Source: CAIMUM01 sp034429715 (GTDB lineage Bacteria; Chloroflexota; Dehalococcoidia; GIF9; UBA5629). Taken from it: DNA of 64,000 nucleotides. The notes beneath the pieces were generated by a model. It did not search any database, was not told where the DNA came from, and saw only the letters and a list, made by a program, of their open reading frames with translations. Positions 44,437-54,700 of the stretch are shown here, in pieces. The translations under genes were made by a program, and so were the position numbers. The stretch spans positions 25,896-89,895 of the forward strand of contig DAOUFR010000061.1 of the NCBI GenBank assembly GCA_034429715.1. The letters run 5' to 3'. Each line of letters begins with the position of its first letter. Within the stretch, counting starts at the first letter, position 1.

Positions 44437-47055
44437 TTATTTCCCGTGACAGTGTTTGTATTTCTTGCCTGAGCCGCAGGGGCAGGGATCGTTGCGGCCG
44501 ACCTTCTGGCCGGGGACGGGGGAAGGCCGCCTGGCCGGCAGTTCCTTCTTCTCGATGCTGACCTTGAATATAGTATGCACGATATCGTGCTGTATGCCGG
44601 CCATCAGGCTGTCGAAATAAGCCCCTCCCTCTTTCTTGTAGACTACCAGCGGGTCGATCTGCCGGACCGACTGCAGCCCCACGCTCTGGCGCAGGTGATC
44701 CATGGCGGTCAGATGCTCCTTCCAGTGGTCGTCGATGACGCGAAGCATGACCAGACGCTCAAGTAATCTCATCTGCTCGGGCCCCTGGTCTTTCTCCCTC
44801 AGCTCGTACACCTGCCGGGTATAGTCGATCAGCCTCTCAGCAAGCTGTTTCTTGCCCAGCTTATCCAGCTGCATGTCGGCGCTGTTTTCCGGAAGCGGCA
44901 ATATCTCCTTCACGTCCTGCAGTATGCCCTCCACGTCGGGCGCATCGTATCCGTGGCAATGCTCCTCCACAATCTGCTGCATCTGCTTCTCGACTATATC
45001 CAGGATATTGGCCTTGAGATCGGCCCCCGACAGTATCTTGTCGCGCTCGCCGTAGATGACTTCCCTGTGCCTGTTTACCACGTTGTCGTAGTCGACCAGA
45101 TGCTTGCGGATGTCGAAGTGGAAGGCCTCAACCTTGACCTGCGAGTTCTCGATGGCCTTGCTGATCATGGGGTGCTCAATCGACGTATTCTCGTCCATGC
45201 CGGCCCATTCCATCACGCTTTTAACGCGGTCCCCGCCGAAGCGCTTGACGATATCGTCCTCAAGCGAGACAAAGAACTGCGAGGCACCGGGGTCGCCCTG
45301 GCGTCCGGCGCGGCCGCGCAGCTGGTTGTCGATGCGCCGGGCCTCGTGCCTCTCCGTGCCGATGACATGCAGTCCGCCGAGCTCCAGCACCTTTTCGTGT
45401 CCCAGCTTCCACTCATCATATTTCCGCTGGAACTCCTTCTCGTCCTGGAAATCCTCCGGCTGAGGCGGCTTGCCTCCCAGTATGATATCAACGCCGCGCC
45501 CCGCCATATTGGTTGCCACGGTCACGGCGCCCACCCTGCCGGCCTGCTTGATGATCTCGGCCTCGCGCTCGTGGTACTTGGCGTTGAGTATTTCGTGCCG
45601 CACACCCCTGCGCATCAGCAGATCATCTAAAAGCTCGGACTTCTCGATGGAGACGGTGCCAACCAGCACCGGTTTACCCTCTTTGCTAAGCTTCTCTATC
45701 TCGTTGGCGATGGCCTTGAACTTGGAGCCTTCGTCCTTGTAGATCAGGTCCTGGTGGTCCACCCGTACCATAGGCCTGTTGGTGGGCATTACCACCACAT
45801 CGAGCTTATATATCTTGAAAAGCTCCTCGGCCTCGGTGGCCGCGGTGCCCGTCATGCCGGCCAGCTTGTTGTAAAGGCGGAAGTAGTTCTGGAAGGTGAT
45901 GGTGGCCAGCGTGATGCTCTCCTTCTGTATCTTGACCTTCTCCTTGGCCTCGATGGCCTGGTGCAGCCCCTCCGAGTAGCGTCGGCCGAACATCAACCGG
46001 CCCGTGAACTCATCCACGATGATTACTTCGCCGTTCTTGAGCATATAATCTTTATCGCGCCTGAAAAGCACCTGCGCCTTGAGGGCGTTGTCCATGAAAG
46101 TGCTGAGGTGGTAGTTGGAAGGATCGTAGAGGCTGGGCGCCTTGAGCAATCCCTCACGGCGCAGCATCCCCTCCATGCGGTTGATGCCCGCTTCCGACAG
46201 GTAGACCTGCCGCTCCCGTTCCTCGATCTTATAGTCCTCGGGAGTCAGCTGCGATACCAGCCTTGCGAATGTATAGTATTTCTGTGTGGCCTCCTCGGCC
46301 TGCCCGCTGATGATGAGCGGTGTTCGCGCCTCGTCGATGAGTATGTTATCCACCTCGTCCACGATGGCATAGCTCAGCGGCCGCTGCACTTTCTGAGACA
46401 TATCCAGCACCATGTTATCGCGCAGATAATCGAAGCCGAACTCGTTATTGGTGCCGTAGGTTATACCGGCCGCATATGCTTCCCGGCGGGCCACCGGACG
46501 GAAATGCGGCCAGCGGCTGTCCTTCTCGTCAACATATTCCGGATCGTAAATCAGCGCCGGCAGCTGTTCGCTTGCGCTCTGAACCGGGTAGACGCTGGCG
46601 ACGGTGACTCCCAGGGCGCTGTAAACAGGGCTCATCCAGTATGCGTCGCGGCGGGCCAGGTAGTCGTTGACGGTTACCAGGTGGCAGCCCTTGCCCTCCA
46701 GCGCATTAAGATAAAGCGGCAGCGTAGCCACCAGCGTCTTGCCCTCGCCGGTCTTCATCTCGGCGATCTTGCCCTCGTGCAGCACGATGCCGCCCATAAG
46801 CTGAACATCGAAATGTCTCAATCCGATGGTGCGGAGAGAGGCCTCCCTCACTGCAGCGAAGGCCTCGGGCAGCAGGTCATCCAAGGTCTCCCCGTCCGCC
46901 AGTCTCTGTTTGAACCGGGCAGTCTTTCCCCTCAGCTCTTCATCGGAAAGGCCCTGGAATTGCGGCTCCAGATCGTTTATCTGCTTTACCAGGGGTTTGA
47001 GGCGGCTTATTTCTCTTTCGTTGGAATCGAACAGTTTGCCTAACCAGCTCGGCAT
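44437..47055 (-). CDS. secA: preprotein translocase ATPase SecA
   Basis: This 872-residue motor drives export through SecYEG. It has Walker A MKTGEGKTLVA, DEVDNILIDEARTPLI, the helicase-like TNMAGRGVDIILGG and RGRAGRQGDPG, and a C-terminal zinc motif CPCGSGKKYKHCHG. ATG 47055 has AGGAAGG upstream. It is 8 bases after prs, forming a two-gene operon. Length is normal for bacteria other than the large SecA2 types. Confidence 0.97.
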   Translation of the reverse strand: MPSWLGKLFDSNEREISRLKPLVKQINDLEPQFQGLSDEELRGKTARFKQRLADGETLDDLLPEAFAAVREASLRTIGLRHFDVQLMGGIVLHEGKIAEMKTGEGKTLVATLPLYLNALEGKGCHLVTVNDYLARRDAYWMSPVYSALGVTVASVYPVQSASEQLPALIYDPEYVDEKDSRWPHFRPVARREAYAAGITYGTNNEFGFDYLRDNMVLDMSQKVQRPLSYAIVDEVDNILIDEARTPLIISGQAEEATQKYYTFARLVSQLTPEDYKIEERERQVYLSEAGINRMEGMLRREGLLKAPSLYDPSNYHLSTFMDNALKAQVLFRRDKDYMLKNGEVIIVDEFTGRLMFGRRYSEGLHQAIEAKEKVKIQKESITLATITFQNYFRLYNKLAGMTGTAATEAEELFKIYKLDVVVMPTNRPMVRVDHQDLIYKDEGSKFKAIANEIEKLSKEGKPVLVGTVSIEKSELLDDLLMRRGVRHEILNAKYHEREAEIIKQAGRVGAVTVATNMAGRGVDIILGGKPPQPEDFQDEKEFQRKYDEWKLGHEKVLELGGLHVIGTERHEARRIDNQLRGRAGRQGDPGASQFFVSLEDDIVKRFGGDRVKSVMEWAGMDENTSIEHPMISKAIENSQVKVEAFHFDIRKHLVDYDNVVNRHREVIYGERDKILSGADLKANILDIVEKQMQQIVEEHCHGYDAPDVEGILQDVKEILPLPENSADMQLDKLGKKQLAERLIDYTRQVYELREKDQGPEQMRLLERLVMLRVIDDHWKEHLTAMDHLRQSVGLQSVRQIDPLVVYKKEGGAYFDSLMAGIQHDIVHTIFKVSIEKKELPARRPSPVPGQKVGRNDPCPCGSGKKYKHCHGK

Positions 47056-47063
47056 AATCCTTC

Positions 47064-48023
47064 CTAATCTTCAAACATGGCGCCGACGGACATGCCCGTG
47101 TGTATGCGGTGTATGGCCTCGCCCAGCAGGGGCGCAATCGGCAGCACGGTGATTTTGCTTATCTTCTTCTTTCCATTTAAAGGGATCGTGTCGGCCACCA
47201 CGACCTCCTTGACCTTGGAGTTGGAGATGCGTTCAATAGCCGGCCCGGAGAACACCGGGTGCGTGCAGCACGCGTAAACTTCTTTAGCGCCGGCCTTCAG
47301 CAGTGTATCCACAGCGCTGACCAGCGACCCGGCCGTATCGATCTCGTCGTCCACTGTAATGGCGCGCTTGCCTTCAACTTCACCTATGATGTTCAGCGTC
47401 TCGGTCGTATCGTCGTTGCCCATGCGTCTTTTCTCGATGATGGCCAGCGGAACATTGAGCTTCTCCGCCAGATCACGCGCCCGCTTGCTAATGCCGATGT
47501 CGGTGGCTACCACCACTACGTCCTTGAGCTTCTTGGTCCTCCAGTAATCGCTGACCAGGAAAAGGGCGGTCAGTTCGTCCACAGGGATGTTGAAGAAGCC
47601 CTGTATCTGTGCCGCATGCAGGTCAACCGTGAGGATGCGGTTGGCGCCGGCCGTGCAGAGCAGGTCCGCCACCAGGCGCGCGGTGATGGGGACACGCGGC
47701 TGGTCTTTTTTGTCCGTGCGCGAGTAGCCGTAGTAAGGCAGGACGGCTGTAATGCGATCGGCCGAGGCCCGTTTAAAAGCATCAATCATGATCAGTAGTT
47801 CCACCAGGTTCTTGTTGACCGGTGAGCATATCGGCTGGATAATGAATACATCGCGTTCGCGCACGTTCTCCAGGATCCGCACAAATGTATTCTCGTTGCT
47901 GAACTCGAAGACCTCGATCTTGCCCAGCGGTATGCCAAGGTAATCGCAGACCGAGCTGGCGAGCGCCGGGTGGGCGTTGCCGCAGAAAACCTTGATCTCG
48001 TCCTGGCCTGCAAATTGCCTCAT
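47064..48023 (-). CDS. prs: ribose-phosphate pyrophosphokinase
   Basis: This 319-residue enzyme makes PRPP from ribose 5-phosphate and ATP. It has FSNENTFVRILENVRERDVFIIQ, YYGYSRTDKKDQPRVPIT, TVDLHAAQIQGFF and the PRPP loop TVDDEIDTAGSL (VxDDxxxTG-type). GGAGGT lies 7 bases before its ATG. An extended -10 TGCTATAAT at 48053-48061 precedes it. secA follows. Confidence 0.96.
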   Translation of the reverse strand: MRQFAGQDEIKVFCGNAHPALASSVCDYLGIPLGKIEVFEFSNENTFVRILENVRERDVFIIQPICSPVNKNLVELLIMIDAFKRASADRITAVLPYYGYSRTDKKDQPRVPITARLVADLLCTAGANRILTVDLHAAQIQGFFNIPVDELTALFLVSDYWRTKKLKDVVVVATDIGISKRARDLAEKLNVPLAIIEKRRMGNDDTTETLNIIGEVEGKRAITVDDEIDTAGSLVSAVDTLLKAGAKEVYACCTHPVFSGPAIERISNSKVKEVVVADTIPLNGKKKISKITVLPIAPLLGEAIHRIHTGMSVGAMFED

Positions 48024-48052
48024 ATTATTACCTCCAAGCAGAATGCCTGATT

Positions 48053-48061
48053 ATTATAGCA
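48053..48061 (-). promoter_or_regulatory. extended -10 (TGCTATAAT) of prs-secA
   Basis: Minus-strand TGCTATAAT, 30 bases before the prs ATG; no clear -35, as expected for an extended -10 promoter. Confidence 0.58.
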
Positions 48062-48148
48062 TCAACTACTCAGCCGTCGATAATAGAGACGGGGCTATGA
48101 GCAGTGCCGCAAAGCGCATACGGCAACCGGAAACGGCTTCATATAGGG

Positions 48149-48154
48149 TATAAT
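48149..48154 (+). promoter_or_regulatory. -10 TATAAT of M20 peptidase gene
   Basis: Perfect TATAAT 34 bases before ATG 48189, with GGAGAAG between as Shine-Dalgarno. It is divergent from the prs promoter. Confidence 0.5.
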
Positions 48155-48188
48155 CTCTGGAAGAAAAGACCGCGGAGAAGCTTAGAAT

Positions 48189-49499
48189 ATGAATTTAGAC
48201 GCAGCCGAACTGCTCAGCCGCTATTTAAGGCTGGACACGTCCAATCCACCGGGAAACGAACACCTCGCGGCAAATTTCCTGGCAGATATTTTCACCGGCG
48301 AGGGCATACCTTACAGGCTCTATGAGCCGCGTCCCCGCCGCGTATCCATACGGGCGGAGCTGAAGGGTTCGGGCCAGAGGGCTCCCCTCATACTTCTGCA
48401 CCATACCGATGTGATCGCAGCGGATAAAAACGAATGGAGCTTCGATCCCTTCGGCGGCGAGATCATAGACGGGTATATCTGCGGCCGCGGCGCACTCGAT
48501 ACCAAGTCGCTGGGCATTATGCAGCTGCTGGCCTTCCTGGATATAAGGCATAATAAACTACAGCTCAGCCGTGATATTGTCTTCCTGGCCACAGCCGACG
48601 AGGAGTCCGGCGCCGACTGCGGCGTGGAATACCTGCTGAGGGAGCGCCCCGGCGAATTTGGCGCATCTCTGGTGCTCAACGAGGGCAGCTACGTGGTGGA
48701 GGGTATTGTGCCCGACCGGCTGCTGGCCATGATCTCCCCGGGGGAGAAAGGTCCCTGCTGGATGAGACTTAAAAGGAGGGGTTTACCCGGCCACGGCTCC
48801 ACGCCCCACGGCCTCAATCCTCTGGAGCGATTGAGCGAGGCGGTCAACCGGCTGCTCGAGCACAAAAGCAAGCCCAGGGTGACGCCTATTGTGGCTGAGT
48901 ATTTCCGGCGCATGTCGCAAGCCTGGGATTTCCTCAAGCCTTATATTGAGGACGGCAGCGACGAGACGCTTTTAAAGATCGTAGATGAGAACGACCTGCT
49001 GTCCGTTCCGCAGATCAACGCCATGCTGAGGAATACGGTAAGCCTGAACTCGTTGCACAGCGGCAATAAGGTCAACGTCATTCCCTCATATGCCGAGGCC
49101 GAGGTCGATACCAGGCTGCTGCCGGGCCAGAATATCGACGAGTGGATAACCTTCATAAAAAAACAGCTCGCCGACGATGAGATACAGATCGAATTCATCA
49201 TGAAGGGTGAGGGCAATGCCTCGACAATGGACACGCAGGACTACACAACCATCGAAACGGCGCTGCTGGAGCACTATCCCGGCGCCATCGCAGCACCTTA
49301 CCTGATGCTGGGCACCACCGACTCGCGCTTCTTCCGGGAGAAGGGGATCATCTCGTACGGCTTCTGCCCGGCCATCATACCCGGCGAACATTTAAAGTCG
49401 ATACACGGGACCGACGAGAAGATCGGAATAAACAGCCTGCTCAAAGGGACGGAGGTCTATAAAGATATAGTCGCGAGACTGTGCACCGCTACAGATTAA
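48189..49499 (+). CDS. M20-family metallopeptidase/deacylase
   Basis: This 436-residue protein has the M20 zinc site LLHHTDVIAADKNEWSFDP, RGALDTKS with the bridging aspartate, ADEESGAD with the catalytic and metal glutamates, and a dimerisation domain with GLPGHGSTPHG. The terminal histidine lies in GEHLKSIHGTDE. It resembles carboxypeptidase/ArgE-DapE-like enzymes; the natural substrate cannot be read. It is followed by a repeat and the endonuclease III gene. Confidence 0.92.
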   Translation: MNLDAAELLSRYLRLDTSNPPGNEHLAANFLADIFTGEGIPYRLYEPRPRRVSIRAELKGSGQRAPLILLHHTDVIAADKNEWSFDPFGGEIIDGYICGRGALDTKSLGIMQLLAFLDIRHNKLQLSRDIVFLATADEESGADCGVEYLLRERPGEFGASLVLNEGSYVVEGIVPDRLLAMISPGEKGPCWMRLKRRGLPGHGSTPHGLNPLERLSEAVNRLLEHKSKPRVTPIVAEYFRRMSQAWDFLKPYIEDGSDETLLKIVDENDLLSVPQINAMLRNTVSLNSLHSGNKVNVIPSYAEAEVDTRLLPGQNIDEWITFIKKQLADDEIQIEFIMKGEGNASTMDTQDYTTIETALLEHYPGAIAAPYLMLGTTDSRFFREKGIISYGFCPAIIPGEHLKSIHGTDEKIGINSLLKGTEVYKDIVARLCTATD

Positions 49500-49502
49500 A
49501 TC

Positions 49503-49565
49503 GTAGGGGCGTACCTTCAGGTGAGCCCGGGGAATTGCGGGCGGGTTTTAAAACCCGCCCCTACG
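49503..49565. repeat. dispersed GGGGCGTACC hairpin repeat, copy 3 (with palindrome)
   Basis: GTAGGGGCGTACCTTCAGGT starts the unit; GGGGCG (49505-49510) is mirrored by CGCCCCTACG at its end. Inside, positions 49539-49560 are a perfect 22-base palindrome (GGGCGGGTTTT mirrored). It fills the gap between the M20 gene and nth; reading nth from the earlier ATG 49481 would translate it. Confidence 0.75.
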
Positions 49566-49576
49566 TTAAAAACGAT

Positions 49577-50233
49577 ATGGATAAAATCGAAAAAATACTG
49601 AAGCTTTTCATCTCAGCCTACGGAGACCGCGCACCCGAGCGCCGGCTGGGGCCGGTGGATGAGCTGATACTGACCATCCTGTCGCAGAATACATCGGACG
49701 TAAATTCGCGGCGCGCTTTCAAATCGCTGACTGCAGCCTTCGGCGGCTGGGACAGAGTCGCGCATGCGCCGGCTGCGCGCATTGCAGTGACTATTAAAAC
49801 GGGAGGGTTGGCCGACGTGAAATCAGGATATATAAAGGGCGCGCTGCAGTACCTGGAGAAGAAGGCCCCGGACTATGACCTGCGCTTTCTCAGGGATATG
49901 GAGCTGGGAGCAGCTCGCGCATGGCTGATGCGCCTTCCCGGCGTGGGCATGAAGACGGCCAGCTGCGTCCTGCTCTTCTCGCTCGGCATGCCGGCCTTTC
50001 CCGTCGATACACATGTACTGCGCGTGGCCGTCAGGCTGGGCCTGCTGGCAACTAAAACCACGGCCGACGCCGCCCATATCGAGATGGAGCGCCTGGTGCG
50101 TCCGGCCGACATCTACCGCTGCCACGTACTGATGATCGAGCACGGACGCAGGACCTGTAAAGCGCAGCGCCCACTCTGCGGCAATTGCATTATCGGCAGT
50201 CGTTGTCCGAGCTATAATAAATTCAAGCCCTGA
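49577..50233 (+). CDS. nth: endonuclease III-like DNA glycosylase
   Basis: This 218-residue protein has the HhH motif LPGVGMKTASCVL with the catalytic lysine, FPVDTHVLRVAVRLGL with the catalytic aspartate, and the [4Fe-4S] cluster CX6CX2CX5C at the end. It removes oxidised pyrimidines and cuts the abasic site. ATG 49577 is chosen because upstream in-frame sequence is the dispersed repeat; no Shine-Dalgarno is visible. The DUF4405 gene follows 15 bases later. Confidence 0.92.
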   Translation: MDKIEKILKLFISAYGDRAPERRLGPVDELILTILSQNTSDVNSRRAFKSLTAAFGGWDRVAHAPAARIAVTIKTGGLADVKSGYIKGALQYLEKKAPDYDLRFLRDMELGAARAWLMRLPGVGMKTASCVLLFSLGMPAFPVDTHVLRVAVRLGLLATKTTADAAHIEMERLVRPADIYRCHVLMIEHGRRTCKAQRPLCGNCIIGSRCPSYNKFKP

Positions 50234-50248
50234 TACCCGGAGGTACAC

Positions 50249-50515
50249 ATGCGCAAGGCCACCATGCACTATATACTCGACGCTATCGAAGGAATTATAC
50301 TGCTCCTGCTGGTTGTGTCGGGGTTCATCCTGTGGTTCGCCCTTCCTGAAGGCACAGCGGCGGGCACAACCGTCCTCTTCGATCGACGCACCTGGATACA
50401 GGTCCACCAGTGGCTGGCCGTCGGGTTGCTGGTTTTCTTCAGCACACATATAATCACACACTGGACCTGGATCGTCTATATGACCAGGAGGTACTTTGGG
50501 CGCTTTAACCGATAA
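50249..50515 (+). CDS. DUF4405-type small membrane protein
   Basis: This 88-residue protein has two predicted membrane helices (GIILLLLVVSGFILWFAL and WLAVGLLVFFSTHIITHW) with histidines in HQWL and THIITHW, the arrangement of heme-binding cytochrome b561-like domains. GGAGGT lies 5 bases before its ATG. Heme binding and a role in electron transfer are inference. It follows nth closely and may be cotranscribed. Confidence 0.8.
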   Translation: MRKATMHYILDAIEGIILLLLVVSGFILWFALPEGTAAGTTVLFDRRTWIQVHQWLAVGLLVFFSTHIITHWTWIVYMTRRYFGRFNR

Positions 50516-50562
50516 TGAAGCCGAGATATTAATAGTTCACAGCTATAATATGGAATATGTGA

Positions 50563-50568
50563 TATAAT
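50563..50568 (+). promoter_or_regulatory. -10 TATAAT of lipoprotein gene, leaderless
   Basis: Perfect TATAAT followed by 6 bases and ATG 50575. The predicted transcript begins on the start codon. Confidence 0.6.
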
Positions 50569-50574
50569 CTTACG

Positions 50575-51612
50575 ATGCTTCGTATAAAATCATCCTTTAC
50601 CCTGATACCAATCGCAATCCTGGTCCTGCTGGCCTCGTCCTGCGCGGGTACATCCACCCTATCTCCATCGATCTCTGAACTCACACTATGCACCCGCCTC
50701 ACACCCGATTATCTCCCGCTTGACAACAGGAACGAATTCTACGTGGACAGCCCGCAGGTCAGCTGCTCGGCAAAGGTCACAGGTGTGAGTGAAAATACTT
50801 CTGTTAGGGCAGACTGGGTCTACATCAGGGGACAGATGCCCAAAGAGGCCGGGCCGCTTATATTACAGGACCATACCGTCTGCGGCACGGACTGCTATGC
50901 GGGATTCACGCTGCCGGCGCCTGCGGGGGGTTTTATGAGAGGCGATTACCGGGTAGATCTATATATCGACGGCCGGCCCGGCGCCAGCGCCGGCTTCTCC
51001 GTCCTGCGCGATGTTTCGCTGCCGCTGCCGCAAATAGCATCTTTCTCCGCCATCCCGTCCAGAACGATCGCCGGCCAGCCTGTACAGCTTGTCTGGAAGG
51101 TATCAAATGCGTCCAGGATCGATATCCGGCCTGCGCCTGGAGACGTGGATGCGGAGGGCAGCATGTCCGTCACTCCAGCCGAAGATACCGCCTACACGTT
51201 GTACGCCATGAACCGCGGCGGCGTTAGCTCCAGCAGATTGAATGTAAATGTCACGCCCGTAATCAAGGAGAAGCCGGACTTGCAGGTCACGGAGATATGG
51301 ACCAGCGGCAATATCCTTGCTTATCGCGTGAAAAATACAGGCAACCTGGCCTCCTGTGCAACCGTAACCCGGCTCTATAAAAACGGCCTGGAGGTATCGC
51401 AGGATTATATGGCGCCGCTGGAGGCCGGTGAGGAGCGTGCGGAGGCTTTTCAGCAGTACCATTTCTCGCCTCGCTTCAACTATATCGGCGGCTATGGCGC
51501 CGCCAACGATCCGGTAACCATGCGTGTGTGCGTTAACAGCGAGGAATCCTGCATTGAAAGCGACATGTCAAATAACTGTTTTGATCGCATTTTCGGTGAA
51601 TGTATAAAATAG
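50575..51612 (+). CDS. surface lipoprotein with CARDB-like domain
   Basis: This 345-residue protein has signal peptide and lipobox LASSC near residue 23. The mature region contains two Ig-like beta domains: IASFSAIPSRTIAGQPVQLVWKV (about 150-225) and a CARDB-like repeat KPDLQVTEIW...YRVKNTGN (about 232-340). Cysteine pairs suggest disulfides. It is probably anchored on the outer face, next to the Asp-box protein. No enzymatic motif is seen. Confidence 0.85.
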   Translation: MLRIKSSFTLIPIAILVLLASSCAGTSTLSPSISELTLCTRLTPDYLPLDNRNEFYVDSPQVSCSAKVTGVSENTSVRADWVYIRGQMPKEAGPLILQDHTVCGTDCYAGFTLPAPAGGFMRGDYRVDLYIDGRPGASAGFSVLRDVSLPLPQIASFSAIPSRTIAGQPVQLVWKVSNASRIDIRPAPGDVDAEGSMSVTPAEDTAYTLYAMNRGGVSSSRLNVNVTPVIKEKPDLQVTEIWTSGNILAYRVKNTGNLASCATVTRLYKNGLEVSQDYMAPLEAGEERAEAFQQYHFSPRFNYIGGYGAANDPVTMRVCVNSEESCIESDMSNNCFDRIFGECIK

Positions 51613-51709
51613 AGAATTATAAGGTCGAGCCGGGAGATCCGGCCGATCGCAATTTCGAGCTCATCTTCAGAGTTGAGTCCGGCAAACTGTGGAGGAAGGG
51701 AAGTGAGGC

Positions 51710-54700
51710 GTGGATAAAACCGGCCCTCATCCGGGGAAAGTAAGTCCGGGGCACTGCTTCCGCGTTATTATCCTCGCTGCAGCCTTAGCGCTGATAACAC
51801 CACTCTCTCAAACTCACCTGATTCAAGCGGCCACGCCGTCCTCCTGCGTCCTCAAATGGGGAAGCATCGATACGCCCGGCGGCTACCCCCAGCGCAACGA
51901 CATACGATACCGCAGCGAGATAAATGCGCTGGCCGTCTCGCGCGGCGGCATGATCATTTATATGCTGGATATACCCAACTCCAGTTCGGGTCTGGTAACC
52001 AATGCGGGCATCTGGCGCAGCGAAGACGGCGGCATATCCTGGAGCCAGCGTCCCACGCAGTGGCTGGCCAGGACACCGGGTCCGCCCGCGCCTGTTTTCC
52101 CGGTGGCGGCACTGGCAGTTGCTCCCGATAATACCGACCTTGTGGCTGCCGTCTGCATGAATGCGGCTGGCGACCGCCGCAGGGAGATCTACTATAGCGA
52201 GGACGGCGGCACTGTATGGAACTACAGCGGGGCCGTCCCCTTTCTCTACGGCCCTGACGAGCAGATAGGCTGTATCACAATCACAGATTCCTACAATTAC
52301 CGTGAGAAACAGGTACACGATATCATGGTGGGGAGCCGCAACCCCGCAGGCGCCCTTGCTCAGGGCGAGGTATACGCGCTGCGCTGCCCGGGCATGGCTG
52401 GCTGGCAGGCCCAGGGTTTCGCGGGCGGGGACATACTCTCCCTGCAGCCGTCACCCTCCTATGACATGGATGCTACGCTGGTCGTCACCGCCTGTACCAC
52501 GCAGCGCACCTATATTAACCTGGGCCTGCGGGATACGGGCGCCAACGCATGCTTCTGGAACACGGCGCAGGGCTATCCCGTCGAGTTGTGCACATCAGAC
52601 CAGGCCGGGGCCTCGTTCAGCGGCAAGGACAGGATTATAACCGGTAGTCTGGCGCTGCCGGACGACTTCAACGGCGGATCCGGCGGGAAACGCATCATAT
52701 TCGCCGCCTGCGATTCCAATGGCGCCGCCACCGGCACATCGCGGCCGCTGGACGACGTCTATCGTATCAACGATACTATCGTCACCCGTCTCAATCTTCC
52801 GGCAGGGAAACCGCGCGTCAGCTCCATCGCCTACAGTGGCTCGACCGCATCCGGCAAGCTGCTGGCGGGATCCGTCGAATCCACCAGTATCACGGGGGAG
52901 GCACATGTCTGGTTCACGGCCGACCCGCTGGCGCAATGCAGCACCTGGGTCAAGCCGCTCAAGCCGCCCACGGGAGGTTACAACACAGGCTTCGGTAACG
53001 CGCAGGTCGCCTGGACGGGTGACGGCTCCATCGCCTTCGCCGGCACTGGCTCAGGGAACCGCAGCAGCCCCACCCAATGGGCCGATATCAACGGCGCTCC
53101 ATGGGCTTCGTCTCCGCTGGACGAGACCGCCTTCTCGCTCAGCCAGGATGACGGCGTCTCCTGGAACCAGTTAAGCCTGATCGACACGCAGATCAACCGC
53201 TTCCGTGCGCTGGCCGTGGCTGAAGACGGTAAAACCGTTTACATATCGTCGGTCAACGACAACGGGCTGGGCGGTACATGGCGCAGCCGAACCCCCGTGA
53301 TAGGGGAGGCCTGGCAAAGAATAGCCTGCCTGGACTTTAGCGCGCCGCTGCTCAGGCCGGCGCCGGACGAAGAGAATGGATCGGTTGTATTCCTGGGCAA
53401 TCAGGGCAGCACGCGCATAATTCAATCGCGGGACGGCGGGCAGACCTGGCGCGATTGTCTGCCGGGAGTTTATTTACAGGACATGGCGGCAGGGAGCAGC
53501 GACGAGCTCTATGTGATCCAGGCCGATGCGCTTATCAGGCGGGGCAGGTACGAAACGGGAGGATGGGTCTGGGGCAAAATACGGGATACGGGCCTGCTGT
53601 CCGCCCACAATATCATCGTGCAGGACGGACGCGTTATGGCCGGCGCGGCGCTGGGCAGGCTATGTCCTGTATCGTACTCGCTGGACCACGGGGACAACTG
53701 GGAACTGATAACCGAGCCGGCCTACAGCAACGGCAACCGCCATGTGGCCTTCGACGAGGAGTTCCAGGACAACCACCTCATTTATCTGGCCGACGATGCG
53801 GGCGGACTGTACCGCTGGACCGTGGGCAACAGCAACCGCTGGGACGACATGGTACCGCCCGATAACAGCTATTATGGCCAGGCGGTGGCGGTACGGGGTA
53901 TGTACTATGCCGCCTTCAGCCAGACGAACGATGCGACAGGGGTATCGAGGACCACCTACTCTCGCGGCGGCATACCCAAGGACGGTGTATTCTGGGACAG
54001 CCTGTCGACCGGCCTGTCTGCAGGCGTTGTCTTCCGGCTGGAGCCGGCCTCGCTGGTGTATGCAGACGACACCCTGTGGGCGTTCGATGCGCGCGATTAC
54101 GATTACACTGTGGGCACAGGCCTGCTGTGGGCGTTCAGGGACACGCTGGCCAATCGTTCACCCTGGCTGATCTCACCCAAAGGCAACAGCCTGGTATATT
54201 GCGATCCCGTGACCGGCCGCAACGCACAGGTCGACCTCAGGTGGGAGCAGCTTTCGCTGGCCGACGCCTACCAGGTGGAGGTGGGCAAGGACAAATGGTT
54301 CGACCTGGTGGTTACGGAGGCGGAGCCGGCGACCAATCCCTTCTTCGTTCCCGAGAACTCGCTTTATCCGGCGTACTATATCAGGCCGGGCGTGCTGCCC
54401 GCCGCCGGGCAGGACTATTTCTGGCGTGTGAGGGTGAGGAGAGCGGCCACCGGCCAGGTCATACGCAGCCGCTGGTCACCAGCCCTCAGCTTCAGCGTCC
54501 GCCCCGGCTATCCGGTAGCGGCCTCGTCTTATCCGGGGATAGAATCGCTGCAGCCCTGCCACAACGCCTGCGAGGTACCGCCTTATCCGCTCAGCTTCTC
54601 CTGGTCTCCAACGCAAGGCGCCACCAGCTACCGCTTTGTGCTCGCCGGGGAACCGGACCTGGGCCGGCCCGTTATCGACCAGACAGTCGATACGGCGGCA

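Noticed and set aside
45754..47043. 429-codon plus-strand frame inside secA
   Set aside because: Antisense shadow of secA; composition typical of complementary reading of a GC-rich gene.
49481..49576. N-terminal extension of endonuclease III from ATG 49481
   Set aside because: It would translate the dispersed repeat and overlap the M20 gene; homology begins at 49577.
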